A stretch of 64,000 bases of DNA from contig NW_026516669.1 of assembly GCF_025766255.1 (NCBI RefSeq), forward strand, positions 248,001-312,000, written 5' to 3'. The notes beneath the pieces were generated by a model. It had not been told where the DNA came from, ran no database searches, and worked only from the letters and a program-made list of their open reading frames with translations. Of the stretch, positions 44,091 to 55,931 are shown in pieces. The first letter of the stretch is position 1; every line of letters starts with the position of its first letter. The DNA is from Zychaea mexicana (lineage: Eukaryota; Mucoromycota; Mucoromycetes; Mucorales; Lichtheimiaceae). A program made the translations under genes and the position numbers.

Positions 44091-46029
44091 ATGAGTACCA
44101 CCAGCACCACTACTGTGAGATCAACAGCCGTAACGCCGACTGCCGACACCACGCTTCTGGATGCTGCTACCCCACTGCTGCTCCACACAGATCCAGCACT
44201 CGCCCTCTCAGCACTCGGCATAGCCACCACTGCCGACACCAGCTCTGAACCCTGTCTGCCTAAGCCTAAAGCAGCATCAGCAGATGCGCGTCACGAGTCC
44301 ACCAGTGCCTTGTTACCAATAACAACAACAACAACAACAACAACACAAAGCCCTCATTTGGGCATAGTAGCCTCAAGTCCGACAATGGCCACCTGGCAAC
44401 TTTTGCTTTACTATCAGCAATTGCTCTTCCCGCCGCTCGTCAAAGACGATGTTTTCCTTGGCCCGGCAGACAACGAGTCTGTCATCACCGTCAACAGCTC
44501 AACCGACTCCAGCAGCAGCAGCAACAGCAGCACCACCACCACTACCGCTCCCTCCGTTGGGAACTGGGCCCCTACCCCTTGCTTGTCCCCCGTAACGTCC
44601 CCGTCGGACTTTCTGTGCAACCACGAGCCGCTTTTTGACGGGATAGACGATCTGCAGCACCACCAGCAGCAGCAGCAAAAGACGTTATCAGACCAAGACG
44701 AACAAGTCAAAGTGAATCTGAACGACGACGACGACAACGACGACGACAACGACGACGACAGCAACCACAATGGCCAACAAGTAGTAGACCAAGTCCTTGT
44801 AGAACACGAGAGTGGCTATGCGACACAAGTAAAGCACCACCACTCTGCTTCGCCCAATCTTGATTGGTACGAGTTTACTAAAGAGGACGATGGTCATACA
44901 ACATCATCTGTCTTGGCTGGTTTGCCAACTCCGTCACCTACAGCTTCCGAGAATGAAGCCAGTTTATTCGACGAAGAAGACGACGACGACGAGGACGACG
45001 AGGACGACCAAGACAACAAGAACAGCAGGAATACCAACGAAGCCTTTGATAACGAGCCGCAGATACCATTCGAGTTCTTTAGCAGCGATGACGAAGACGA
45101 AGACGACGACGAAGATGATGATGAACTGTTGGGATTATCCTACTGCGCTCCTGTTGCCCCGCTTCTCTTACCACCTCCTGCCACATTTACTTCTGCTGCT
45201 ACGCGTTCCCTAAAAAGGAAGCGATCCCAATCAATCGATAGCATCACGAGTTGTGAAAGCGAACAAGAGGAGGAAGAAAACGACGTCCCTGTGTTACAAC
45301 GTTTGCACCGCCTTCGACTGTCCGAGCCAAAGCAGCAACGACGGCAACAACAACAACAACAACAACAGCAACAGCAACGAAAGAACAAGTCAAAGCCAGT
45401 TGCCAAGCGACGCGCCAAGCGCCATCCCGCCAGAGGTCGTGGCGTACGGCCCAAGACGATCGCCTGTGCTGCATATGATGTCCAACAACAACAGCAAGAC
45501 GACAACGACGATGGAGTGCATCGAACCATCTTTGAACGCCTGACACATGCTGGCATCGACTGGTGTCGTTATTGTGGTACGACCGAAGGCGTCAATTGGC
45601 GACCGGGACCATGGGGCAAACGCACTCTTTGCAAGTAAGCATCATTATTCTTTGTTTTATTAATTCTCTCTCTCTCAATAAACATAAACGAATATGTATA
45701 CTGATCAACGTATGTTTAGTAAACATGGATGTGACTACAAGGGGTATGGTATTGCCAGCCGATTGCCTCGCTTGGACCTGTCAGCCTTCATCCATGAGCG
45801 TCTCGAAGATCGAAGACGGCCGGTAGTGCAACAATCCTGCGTCGTCTGTCAAGGACCCGAATCCAGCGTCGATAATAAATTGGTGCCGTGTGAAGGGGGT
45901 TGCTCGCTTGCATACCACTAATTATGTCGCATGCCTGCAATCACCTCGTACCAGGATCAGCAGTGGTGCTGCAGCACCGTGTGCCGCGAGAATCGGAAAC
46001 GCAATAAAGTTGGTCCATATGATTCGTAG
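44091..46029 (+). CDS. GATA-type zinc finger plus PHD finger regulator, interrupted by an in-frame TAA
   Basis: Exon 1 (44091-45634) and exon 2 (45720 onward) encode a probable chromatin or transcription regulator. The first ~440 residues are low complexity: Thr/Ser-rich, poly-Asp/Glu blocks, poly-Gln, and a basic KRRAKRHPARGRGVRPK patch that may be the nuclear signal. A GATA-like zinc finger follows (CRYCGTTEGVNWRPGPWGKR, LCNKHGCDYKGYG), built across the intron. Then comes a PHD finger beginning CVVCQGPESS and reaching CEGGCSLAYH. At 45919-45921 the frame hits TAA exactly where the PHD consensus YHQxC needs Gln. The same frame then continues with LCRMPAITSY and WCCSTVC, supplying the missing PHD cysteines, and stops at TAG 46027-46029. 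The product is 581 residues if TAA terminates, 617 if it is read through. A C-to-T change from CAA is the simplest explanation. Confidence 0.8.
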
Positions 46030-48199
46030 TAATAACAACAACAACAACAACAACAACAAACCCTACTATATGCATCTCACACACACACACACATCTCTTA
46101 CATACATTCCTCTCTGTTATACCATACTTCTTCCACCAAATCCGCTCTTCAGTTTTACATACACAGCATCATTCTCATATATAGCAGCAGCATCATCAAC
46201 ATCAACATTTCTTTCTTCTAGTACTTATATAGCATTCTTTTTCTGTTTTATTTTCAAGTGCATATATTTTTCTTTTAGCATCTTCCATTTTATTTACAAT
46301 ACAATATCTAGCATCCCAGAAACACACGTAACACGCAAAAAAAGAAAAACCCCTTATTCCTTCTGTAATCTTTAGAAATAAACAAAAAAGCATGTCCGCC
46401 CTTCGATCACGAAAAGAAATGCCGTCTGCCAAATTGGATCCCCCAATTTGACGTTGTAGCTGCTGCAATTGAAAGAATATCTCCTGTTACAGCTTTGATC
46501 TGCCATCTAGTAGTAGCTATCTACTCAATGTAGTAGTAGCAGTAGTAGTAGAATTGGGCTCTTTTTGAAGTACTATGTGCTTTTTAAGGAGCAAAAGGTG
46601 CATATCCACAGTTATATGGTCCGATAGATATCATATGCTGTGCGTGGCATGATGCTAATGTGCGTGCTGACGAGTGTTAACTGTAATTCACTTTTTAAGC
46701 AGCATATATATAAATGTATATAAACACTAAGGGGTGCGCGCAACACAGGAGAGAGTGCAAGGAAAACACGGGGATCGGCTGCTTTGTTGTATGTGTAACA
46801 CTCATGCTTGCATATTATTTACTGGAAACAGATTAGCACAGTCGCTCATTCCGATCCCAATAATCACAGACATGGCAAGTGCCACAAAAGAAAAAACTTC
46901 CTTCTCCTGGCCCACCATTTGTCATTATTCAAACTCCCTGTCCTCGCCTAACATTACCGGTACCATACCATCATGGGAAAAAAAAGAAACCAAGGCGGTT
47001 ATTATAGAAAGTCTATGTACCAAGAATTAAGCCAACAAGACCATAAAGTTCCGACAGTTTAGATAATGATGAGCAACCAAGATTTGTTAGCAGAACGACA
47101 GTCAAAGAAGGAGGCTAAAGCAAGCTTTTTGTTGGAATGCAACGTGGCTGTACAAACACGCAGCAGCAGTACGCCCATGATCCTGCAGTTTCCTGTTTTT
47201 TCTTTGCCCGCAAGAATAAGAACAACAACAACAACAACAACGGTCAGCAAGAACATGACGACGACGCTGACGATGAGGCGAAGAGAGCAGCAGCAGCAGC
47301 AGCAGCAGCAGCGGCGGCGGTACCTCACCTGATTACAAGTAGGCACAACAACAACAACAACGACATGTATACGTACATGAACTTCGAATCATTCTTGTTT
47401 TATTGGTGAAGAACAACAGTCAATATATTCAATCATGACGACATTACCAGAAGAAACCCGATTAGACGGTACTCTGTCATACACTGGTCCCAAACCAGTA
47501 AATCATTACTCATTTCGACAAAGTACAACAAAAGACGCTTGATTGATACGTAGGCTTGGTAGCACAACCTTTTCTTCTTCATCTTCTCCTGCTCCATCCG
47601 CAGCATCGCATCACATCATACCCAGTTGGGGAATACGTCCGTTTACGCATTGTTGTGTGCGCTCGCAAATGCAGACGCGTACATACATATCTTTTGGGAC
47701 TCAGCATCTAATGCGACAACAAGCACCGAACAACAGCAAGAACGAAATTAATACAACACATTATCAGCAACAAAACGAAGGACTAAAGAAAGGTTCGATC
47801 GATACAGAGAGAACGGGTATTACCTACTGTCGCTGTGTCATCAACGTCAACACCCCTCCATTCCCCCACTTCATGCAAACAGCCCGTGCTGTACAGGTTT
47901 ACTAAAAAAGCATAATATACCGACTACACTATTACCGAGACGGCGCAAAGCAGGTACTGTAGTTTTATTACCAAAAACATTTCCTTGCCGATTATCACAG
48001 GTATGGCTAACTTCACAACCCTATAAAAGGTCAATAAAGAAGTAGGCTGTACATGCCCGTGTAGCCTATGCTTCTGCACATCGTAATAGGAATTTGCTTA
48101 GCTGCCTATGCAACCTATATAGTCTCATCTACTTCTATCTAAAGTTATATAGCCTTTGCGATCAGCACCCGTACAGTTGATGCCTTCAACGTGAAATTC
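46030..48199. other. intergenic region with CAA/CA repeats and small unassigned frames
   Basis: The left part is the 3' side of the GATA-PHD gene with (CAA)n and (CA)n tracts. Small plus-strand frames look protein-like but cannot be assembled: 46973-47062 (MGKKRNQGGYYRKSMYQEL), 47137-47409 (poly-Asn and poly-Ala) and 47435-47542 (MTTLPEETRLDGTLSYTG). They may be exons of one short gene with introns I cannot place. The frame 47543-47905 is Ser/Thr-rich without motifs. Nothing else is supported. Confidence 0.35.
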
Positions 48200-50450
48200 A
48201 TTCAGCCGTTTTATCATTGCAAACCTCAAAAAGTAAATTATCGATTAACACCTTTTCATTCAGTAATTTCCATAACTGGGATATACTCCTGATGGTCGTA
48301 ACCATTTGCCCGCTCGTTTGCAAGCGGTCTATCTGAGAGAACTGGATCCCAGATTGTCCAGTTCCTGGCGGGGGCACCGATACAGGAAGTGGTGGGGCAT
48401 CGTCTCATTGTCGTCATTGCATATTGGGAAGGTACTGTTGTTTACTTCGTAAGCTAGTAGAGTAGCCAGTGTGAAGCGGCAAGATCGTTTTCCGTGCAAC
48501 GTGCGAAACCATACGTTCCTGACTGTCTTTGACAGATCAAAGTTCCAAAAGGTTCGCCATTGTTGATAATTCAAAGTACGGCGGTTCTTCACTGTAAACT
48601 GCTCGATAATGGCCTGACGAAGATCTTTGGTGTTAATGGTGTTCAGCCCGAAATTATTGTGAATTAAACCATTTGACAACCTCAGATATAATATGCGTTC
48701 TTGATGTCGGATCAAAATGCTTGGTAACAAACTTGCTCTGGTCAGTGAACTTAAAGCGAAAGTGCGTATGCCGATGTCATCGAAATCCATACAACGACTG
48801 ACTGTTGATACTAATCGAAGGGAAGGAGTGATTTTCGTTCCTTTTCCAACGGCATAAACATCCAAGTGAGTCGTTCAGGGATAAAAAGAGCATCCACCAA
48901 AATAAATGTCCTTTTCAAAAAACAAATTCAGCTCTGCAGTCATTGATCTTGGTAGCGGAGCGCCATGATGTGTAATTGAAGGAGGGTAGCGATAGATCGT
49001 TGTGTATCCATGTTGAAGTGATCCAAAACATCACAGATCAATTTGACGATGAACTCTTTGCTGGCGTAGGAGTAAATGAAGTTCCCAAGAATTATTGTGT
49101 TGTTGAGCTGTGCTGGCTCGCAGGATGTTGAACATACAGATTTGCAGTATTCGAAACGCTTATGTCCAGTCGTGCCGGATAATGCGTAGATAATAGAGAT
49201 GTTGAAAGGCACGGATTCGTTGTTACAATTTTGAATGTGTATCATATTTCATCGACCATCTCTGGTGATCAAAAGGGGTTCGACATTAAGCGCTGCTGAG
49301 AAGTTGATAATGCCGCAGCACCGACTCCATACACATACACGGGTCTCTGGGGTCTTCAAACTGTTTATCCTCTGACCATTCCAAGGTATTTGTTCTGTTC
49401 GGCTAATCGACGAGACCGTTGGGGTGGTGTCTTTAGTTCCTTTCCATGTTCGACGATCTCCACGGTTTTCTGTGTTTAGGAACCTTCACCATAAGCCGGA
49501 GATCCTTTCGAGTTTCAAGTAACTTGTTTTTGGTTTGAGCTCGTGTTGTTGCCTTATGATCGGAATGGTTCGAGCCACCCTGGACTTTCTTCTCGCGCGA
49601 AGATGATGATGCAGTTGGATGGTTCGTCTTGGGTGCTTTGCGGGGATAGCTGTTTAGTGGTTGTGGACATGCAATGGGGATATGGCCTTTCGACCCACTG
49701 TTGAAGCATTCGGGATCAGGCGATCGGATGCGATCTTGAGCGTGGCAATATCTGCAATAATCACTCATCGATTGTCAGGTAGCATACAAAACGCGATTAC
49801 GATTATGGAGGACGCCGAAATCGATACAACGCGTATCGTTCTAGGTGGATATCTTTGTTGGGCATCTTGAGCACAGCCTTGGAACCAGTCGCCTTCCACG
49901 GACCACCGGTGCAGGCTCAAGCGCAATACGCGTCCAAATTTAGACGGCGACGCTCTCCATTTGAGCTCAAGGTCACCAGATTTCAAACCGGTTGGTAGGT
50001 GTGACAGTTCCAACTTTGTGAGTTGTTGTTCAGTAGGTAGAGAACGAACAGCCCGATAGTGATGCCCTGCAGCATCAATGTCTTTTTCGTCGATGAATGT
50101 CATTCTATAAAGAGATTGCTTTTTATCATGGTGGGGCAGAAGCCCTACGCCAACATCTTAGTCTGGAAAGAGATCTCTGGTTGCGCGAAAGAACTCAGAA
50201 TTTTTGACCGGATGCTCGGTAGTAACAAAGAAAACGCTGGACTCTTCAGATCCGCGTCGAAGAATATGAGAGTCGATATTTCCGTTATCGGCCGTCAATT
50301 GTCCTAGCGTGTTCTTAACGGCTGATGAAGCATCTTTTGTCAAAGTCGTGACCATTACGTCCACGGGGAATTCGAGACTGATTTTTGAAGCATTGCTTGA
50401 GCATACGTCAGGTTCGACTTGTTGGCTGTTATATCGTCGACAGCTGTGTT
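48200..50450 (-). mobile_element. internally deleted LINE (non-LTR retrotransposon), minus strand
   Basis: Read from right to left, the element shows an ORF1/gag-like part (50364-49433). That part includes DAGHHYRAVRSLP and a zinc-knuckle-like CFNSGSKGHIPIAC whose second Cys is replaced by Ser. Next is a fragment of apurinic-type endonuclease (49245-48940, with IIYALSGTTG, then IILGNF in place of the usual LGDFN). Last is the C-terminal RT zinc domain (48865-48329, with WFRTLHGKRSCRFTL and ICNDDNETMPHHFLYRC). The polymerase core between endonuclease and zinc domain is absent, so the copy has an internal deletion of several kilobases, and frameshifts break the rest. It is inactive. Confidence 0.7.
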
Positions 50451-50529
50451 GTTAATGTTTTTTGAGCTTTCGACAATGTTTTGGGGGCTACTGTTATTGG
50501 CCCTTTAGGGTTGAGTAGTAGACACAAGT

Positions 50530-50736
50530 ATTATAAGGTGGACGCAAGGTGGACGCAAGGTGGACGCAAGGTGGACGGAAGGTGGACGGAAGGTGGACGG
50601 AAGGTGGACGCAAGGTGGACAAGTCGGTATTTAAAATCAAAGGTGGACGCAAGGTGGACGCAAGGTGGACGCAAGGTGGACGCAAGGTGGACGGAAGGTG
50701 GACGCAAGGTGGACGCAAGGTGGACGCAAGGTGGTA
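50530..50736 (+). repeat. 11-bp minisatellite (unit AAGGTGGACGC)
   Basis: About sixteen copies of an 11-bp unit lie in two blocks of eight, with a one-base variant ending in G. They are separated by a 20-bp non-repeat island near 50620-50640. Because 11 is not a multiple of three the array is open in several frames, so the long open frames here (RKVDARWTQGG-type) are by-products. It sits on the 5' side of the minus-strand LINE copy. Confidence 0.95.
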
Positions 50737-52350
50737 TTCGGCACAACATTCTGCCGTAGCATCGCAGCCAATCACAGGCCTCTGAATTGTTTTTTTTGGA
50801 CATGAATTCACCATTTCCCTGCCAACTCAGTTTTCGGCCTTCTCTTTCCTCTTCTCCACGCTTTTTAAAAACCCCCACAATTCCTTTGCACACGTCATGT
50901 CACCTCATCGACCATTTTCTTATTGTTGTCTCAATCATTAGTTACTGACTGATTACTCTTTTCTCTTTTTATTTCTTTAGTACAACTGTTGGAACCGGTC
51001 AACGACAGCACACGGTTGATGGCGACGTTTCCAAGCGTCTAGTCCCATTCCCGACTACCAGTTCTAGCGACCTGTAGAATGCGTGCATTCATGAGGAGGT
51101 TGAACCTGGAAGTAGCGCTGCACAGGGCCTATTCAACTATGTGTGTGCAAGAGGCTTGTGAGGTCTACACCAACAAAAAGCCGAGTGAAACCGTCCCGCT
51201 TACTTGCATTGAGAATGGAGTTTAGCTTCTACCGGCTCCTTTTCAACCTGGAGCCGACGCGTCAGCGAAGATGAAGTTCTCAATCATGGACCTGTGAATG
51301 CACGCCTTTTTACCACTATAACGACTACGAACACGACTACGCATACCCCACGACTACGGCCACGACCACGACCACGACCACGTATACGAACACGAATACG
51401 AATACGAACACGACTGCGACTGCGACTACGACTGCGACTACGACTACGAACGGTACAACGAATACAACTCAACCAAAGGGAAAGAACAAGAATAGGAGAT
51501 GAAGAGAAGCAAAACTTGCAAGTGAAGTGCAGGTTGACTGTTGGTTATAAACTCTGTATCGTTCCTGCTTTAGCTTTTGCTTTGGCTTTGGATTCATTCT
51601 CGAATGAACAATATTTTTGGAAGCTAAAGTAGTGCCACCTCCTCGTGGTAGCTTCTGGAAACATTGCTATCAAGCAGTGGCTAAGAGCACTACAAATATC
51701 ATAGTAAAGATAATGAACCTAATAAAATGACTTTTGAGCATATAATTTCTATGGCCTTTGATAAATCTTCTGCTTAGCTTCTTATACGTCTTCTTGGTCG
51801 CATGCGATCTCGAATCATTACTAAAAGCAACATTGAATAGTTTATTTGGCGTCATTAGAGCTATCATTGTTGAGCGTTATGTTGCATCCACCTGTGAATC
51901 CCGCCTGGTCTGTCAAAGGTGAGGCATTTGTGACGACGTGGACCATCCGTTGGGGGACACCTTTGTGTCAGTTATTGCCTGGTATGTAGTTTGCACGGAT
52001 AATCCTATTAACTTATTCCATCACCTTATATTAGGCGAATGCCCATCAACAACGGCGACTGCATACACGCGCAAAATGTCATAGAATTTCGATTATGTTA
52101 TTAAACCTCTCCCTCTCTCTTCCTTTCTCTGCTTGTGTGTGTGGATATCCTTGCAGAGGGCGCTGTCTATGGAAATATTTGGGATGGCAGGTTCAATTGC
52201 TCGCTAAAATGGCGACATATAAACCTCAGTGACTGATTCTTGGTTTCGCCATGGCTCTTTCCGCTTCTCCACCGAACCTGAAGGGGGCTACTTCTAGTAG
52301 CACTTAGATCAACTTATGCTGACGCCTTACATCAAAATCATTCCACAGTT
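50737..52350. other. inter-element region with CGACTA/CGACCA microsatellite
   Basis: This stretch between the two opposing LINE fragments has no recognisable gene. At about 51316-51452 it holds an imperfect hexamer/trimer array of the CGACTA, CGACCA and CGAATA type, which yields Arg-rich open frames on both strands that I regard as repeat translation. The region around 51600-52340 shows no motif. Confidence 0.5.
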
Positions 52351-53625
52351 CATCGTGGTCGGATGATAAGGTCCTTGACCGAGCATGCTTCATCAACCGT
52401 CGGGGATACTTTTGGACAGCTAACAGCTGATGATGTAAACAATGAATCTCACCTACTTCGTCGCGGAACCGAAGAGTTCAGCGTTTCTTTGACACTACGG
52501 TCAAGGAAGTCGAGTTCTTTCGCGCTGCCAGAGAACTCTTCCCGAACTGGGATGTTGAAGTCGGCCTATTGCCCACCGTGACAAGAAGCAGGTACTTTAC
52601 GAAATGACGTTCACAGACGAACAGACATGCCAAATTGCTATTGAAAAGGGCATTGACGTCGCTGGCCATCACTACCATGCTATGCGATCATCACCCCCTG
52701 CACAACAACTTACGAACTTGGAGCTTTCGCAATTACCAACCGGTTTGGAAACAGGTGACCTTAAGCCCAAGGCCTGTACGGATCTGTGGAGGGTGGCTGG
52801 TTCCAAGGCAAGGGTTTTCGCCGTCCTCATGATTCGAAACAATGACGAGTTACATGAAATGCTCACTCATTGTATCGGCCTTGGTGCTCTGCACAGCCGC
52901 AACCGTGTCTTCTATGCCACCTTGCAATCCATCGGAGATTATTGCCAATATTGCCACTCACAAGATCACGCGTTATCAAAGATCGTCCAGACGCTGAGTG
53001 TTTCAACTGTGGTCGCAAAGGACACATTTCAGTTACATGTGATCAACCTCGGAACAGCTAATCACCGAAGACTGTCCATTCCAGCGATTTCACTACAGCT
53101 GCCAAGAAGGAAGATCGAGGCAGCTCCAAACGCAGCAAGTCAACTCGTCAAGTCGAAAGAATCTGAACAGCTTCTAAAAGGAACAAGAAGCTCTCGACGA
53201 ACCATCAGTTGTAACTGAGAAGGTTCGACTTTTGGTTCATGAACCATTCGAAGAAAAGTCCCATGAATACTAACAACGGCAGTGCAGCCTAGACGATCAG
53301 CGAGATAGTTAAGAAAGGCAAATCTGCGGATCACCAAAGAAACTAGCAAGCAGCTCGCACTGCTCAATGGTCGGAAGAAACGATTTATGGCTTGCTCTCG
53401 AGATGGTGTGGAGCCGATGGACGAAGACGATGAGGTTACATTGCTTCGAAAAGAAGTCAAGATGCCGATCGAAACCATCCTCAAGGATCTCCAGAAGTCG
53501 TTTCCAACGGGAACAGTGGTATCTAGCCACAATCCGCAAAACAAAAATCCTGTTGTGAACGGCAACAATGTTTTCTCAAGCCGGTTTATCCTCTCCTCCC
53601 AATTCCACAACGAGGCTAAATGATT
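52351..53625 (+). mobile_element. second LINE ORF1 copy, plus strand, degenerate
   Basis: It is homologous to the ORF1 part of the minus-strand LINE at 50.4-49.4 kb. Both share an ASS-V-T-GQLTAD segment, SHLLRRG/SHILRRG, the AGHHY segment, LTNLELSQLPTGLETGDL-type sequence and a zinc knuckle. Here the knuckle is intact (CFNCGRKGHISVTC, about 52998-53040) but in a frame shifted from the preceding part (52604-53218). Stops and frameshifts mean it is dead. No endonuclease or reverse transcriptase follows before the next host gene at 53.9 kb. Confidence 0.65.
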
Positions 53626-53893
53626 TGGAGGGTGAGACGAGAGATCAACCTTACCTGTTACCTAGAGTATGATACAATTCCCAAAATAAGTTGACAGGTT
53701 TCTGCAATAACATTACGTAAGATGTTCGGAGGTCCGAACGATTCATTGCTGCATGGGATCTACTGGGGAATGACGGGATTATTCTTAATAGTTCGTGTAC
53801 TAGCGTGTAAGCGGAATATGTAGTACATCATCCAGTTTCTGTACAACACTTTTCTTTTCAGTTCTTTTATTTCTTACTCTAACTTTTACGGTA

Positions 53894-55454
53894 ATGTCAA
53901 CCAATCAGCAACCTATCCGCGTCGGTATTATTGGCACTGGTATCTTTGCCTACCGTCATTTACGCGCTTATAATGCTGTCGGTCAAGATAAATTCCAGAT
54001 TGTCGCGTGTGCCAACCGTTCTCGGGACAAGGCTGAGAAGTTTGCCAAAGAAGTAGGAAAAGGAGGGGGGGGGGTGGAGAGAGACAGTTCACTCACTTTT
54101 TCTTTTTCATTGACGTACATGCAAAATAGGCTGGTATTCCTGAATCGGCCATTTACGCTGACCCTAAAGAATTGATCAACGATCCCAACGTAGAGCTCGT
54201 AGATGCGCTTTTGCCCGTTCAATACAACCTGGAGGTAACCACGGCAGCATATGCATGCGCTATCATGGGGTTTGTAATAAATATATGCAATTAATAGATC
54301 GTAGAAGCAGCTATTGCTGCCAAGAAGCACATCTTATTTGAGAAGCCGATTGGTAAATGAAAAGAAAAGAGTTTACAGAAAGGAGGGATTTCTTTTTTCT
54401 TAGTGATGGGATGAAGAAAAGCTTACTCTCTTGAACTTTGTGGGCACATATCATAGCACACAATCTGGATGATGCTCGCAAAATCGTTTCAGCAGCCCAA
54501 AAGGCTGAGAGTGTGGTCGCCGTGGCCGAGAACTGGTCATATCATTCGTTGCCTCGTGCTGTGGCCAAGTATGTACAAGCAGGCCATATTGGTGAGGTAC
54601 GCCGGTAGAATACATTCTCTTTAGTTTGTCCTCGGCATCAGTGAAAGGCTAATTATACAAATCACCTTGCCTATTCAGATTGTCAACTTTTCATATGACT
54701 CTGCACGACCTTATAACCCGTCATCGCCCTATCATACAACCGCATGGCGTCAGTCGCCACAGCATCCAGGGTGAGTATAACAAGTGATTAAAAAAAAGTA
54801 AGGGGATTGATCTGGATAATTCTAAATCTAAACTCTAAACTCTTCACTATGCACAAATGTAGAGGTTATTTGAGTGACGGAGGAGTTCATGACATGGCTC
54901 ATTTGCTTCCCATTCTTGGACGATTTGACCAAGTCAGCGCTTTTGCTACTAAACGGCACAGCATCCATGTCACCGAAGACACTTTATCCACCACCATCAA
55001 GCTGGTCAATGGTGCTGTCGGTGTGGCCAATTTCACTTTTGTAAGTGAGCTTTTTCTTTGCTGATGCTTATACGATAAAACGGTACATATTGGAAAAAGG
55101 CGTTTTTATGTAATATTTCTATTTGTACAAAAGTGCTCGGCTGGATTAAAGTCAATGCGTCTTGAGGTACACGGCACCAAGGGCACTGTTCGCTTGACGA
55201 ACGACACCACTGTAGAGTTGCTGGATGAAACTGGCCAGTCAACAGACGCAAGTGCGATTCAGGCTTTGGTTGATAAAAGCACAGCAGGTTTCGAAGATGT
55301 CGAGGGCGAGTTATACAACTTGCACGATGTTGTACGTAACAAGGCATCTTTGGGTGTATCGGCTGATGAGGCGTTCCATCATTTGGCGTTCATTGTTGCT
55401 GCTCTGGAAGCTGCAGAAACTCAAAAGGTGGCCCGAGTTCAAACGGCTGCTTGA
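53894..55454 (+). CDS. Gfo/Idh/MocA-family NAD(P)-dependent oxidoreductase
   Basis: Seven exons (53894-54052, 54130-54234, 54298-54352, 54457-54596, 54679-54770, 54863-55040, 55134-55454) join in frame to 349 residues. The Rossmann nucleotide-binding motif is at the start (RVGIIGTGIFAYRHLRAY). The family signature follows at ~95-115 (AAIAAKKHILFEKPIAHN), containing the catalytic EKP Lys. The C-terminal substrate domain has GGYLSDGGVHDMAHLLPIL, whose GG..D.G.H pattern carries the catalytic His, and GTKGTVRL. Members act on sugars, inositols, dihydrodiols or biliverdin; the substrate cannot be told from the sequence. No signal or membrane segment is present, so it is cytosolic. Every intron is under 110 bp. 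A C-terminal pattern (DEAFHHLAFIVAALEAAE) closes the fold. Confidence 0.92.
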
Positions 55455-55693
55455 TTTTGATCATCCATAATAAAAGCGTCATATTCTTCGACATGACTAT
55501 CATCTTGAGGAGGCGCATGATATCTCCAATGTCGAGAACGGATAAAGCGTGCCGGTATGATGCTGTGTAAAAGATTACGCCCCACTATTTTTCATGATAT
55601 GTAATCCATAGTTACTAGCGCTGGCCAAAAAGTACACCTATTCAATTTTTATTTGTCGGGCAACTGCCCCAGTTACTACGGCAGAAAGACAAA

Positions 55694-55795
55694 CTAACCA
55701 CATGTTCCACAACAAAAGCACCAAAAAAGACCAGCCAAGAAGATGGATGCGGTAATAGCAATGAAAATCCACAAGTTTATGACGCTAATCTCCAT
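55694..55795 (-). CDS. possible 33-aa single-span membrane microprotein
   Basis: A short minus-strand frame begins MEISVINLWIFIAITASIFL and ends in a cysteine cluster (WCFCCGTCG). It is one hydrophobic helix followed by potential palmitoylation or metal-binding cysteines. It lies in the gap between the oxidoreductase and the PheRS gene and is divergent from the latter. A longer frame in register (56005-55694) overlaps the PheRS first exon and is less likely. It could be chance; size is at the limit of what can be judged. Confidence 0.3.
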   Translation of the reverse strand: MEISVINLWIFIAITASIFLAGLFWCFCCGTCG

Positions 55796-55931
55796 CAAAA
55801 AGCAAGTATGAGTCAGGAACGAAGGTCGAGCAAAAAGAAAGGGTGGCTGAGCTCGGATTTTGCAACACCCCGTATCTCGAATTGATATACCACCAACTTT
55901 GGATATTCCGCCTTTCCTGTCATTCGAAATT

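Noticed and set aside
44414..45556. Minus-strand Val/Ser/Cys-rich frames opposite the GATA-PHD exon
   Set aside because: They are antisense translations of Asp, Gln and Asn repeat codons in a clear plus-strand gene.
7981..46029. Nuclear reassignment of TAA/TAG to Gln
   Set aside because: Several intact genes in the window end with TAA or TAG (phosphatase, SCP2, MET2), so the isolated in-frame stops are better explained as mutations.
50481..50893. Long overlapping open frames of RWTQGGRKVDA type
   Set aside because: They translate an 11-bp minisatellite in several frames; there is no other coding signal.
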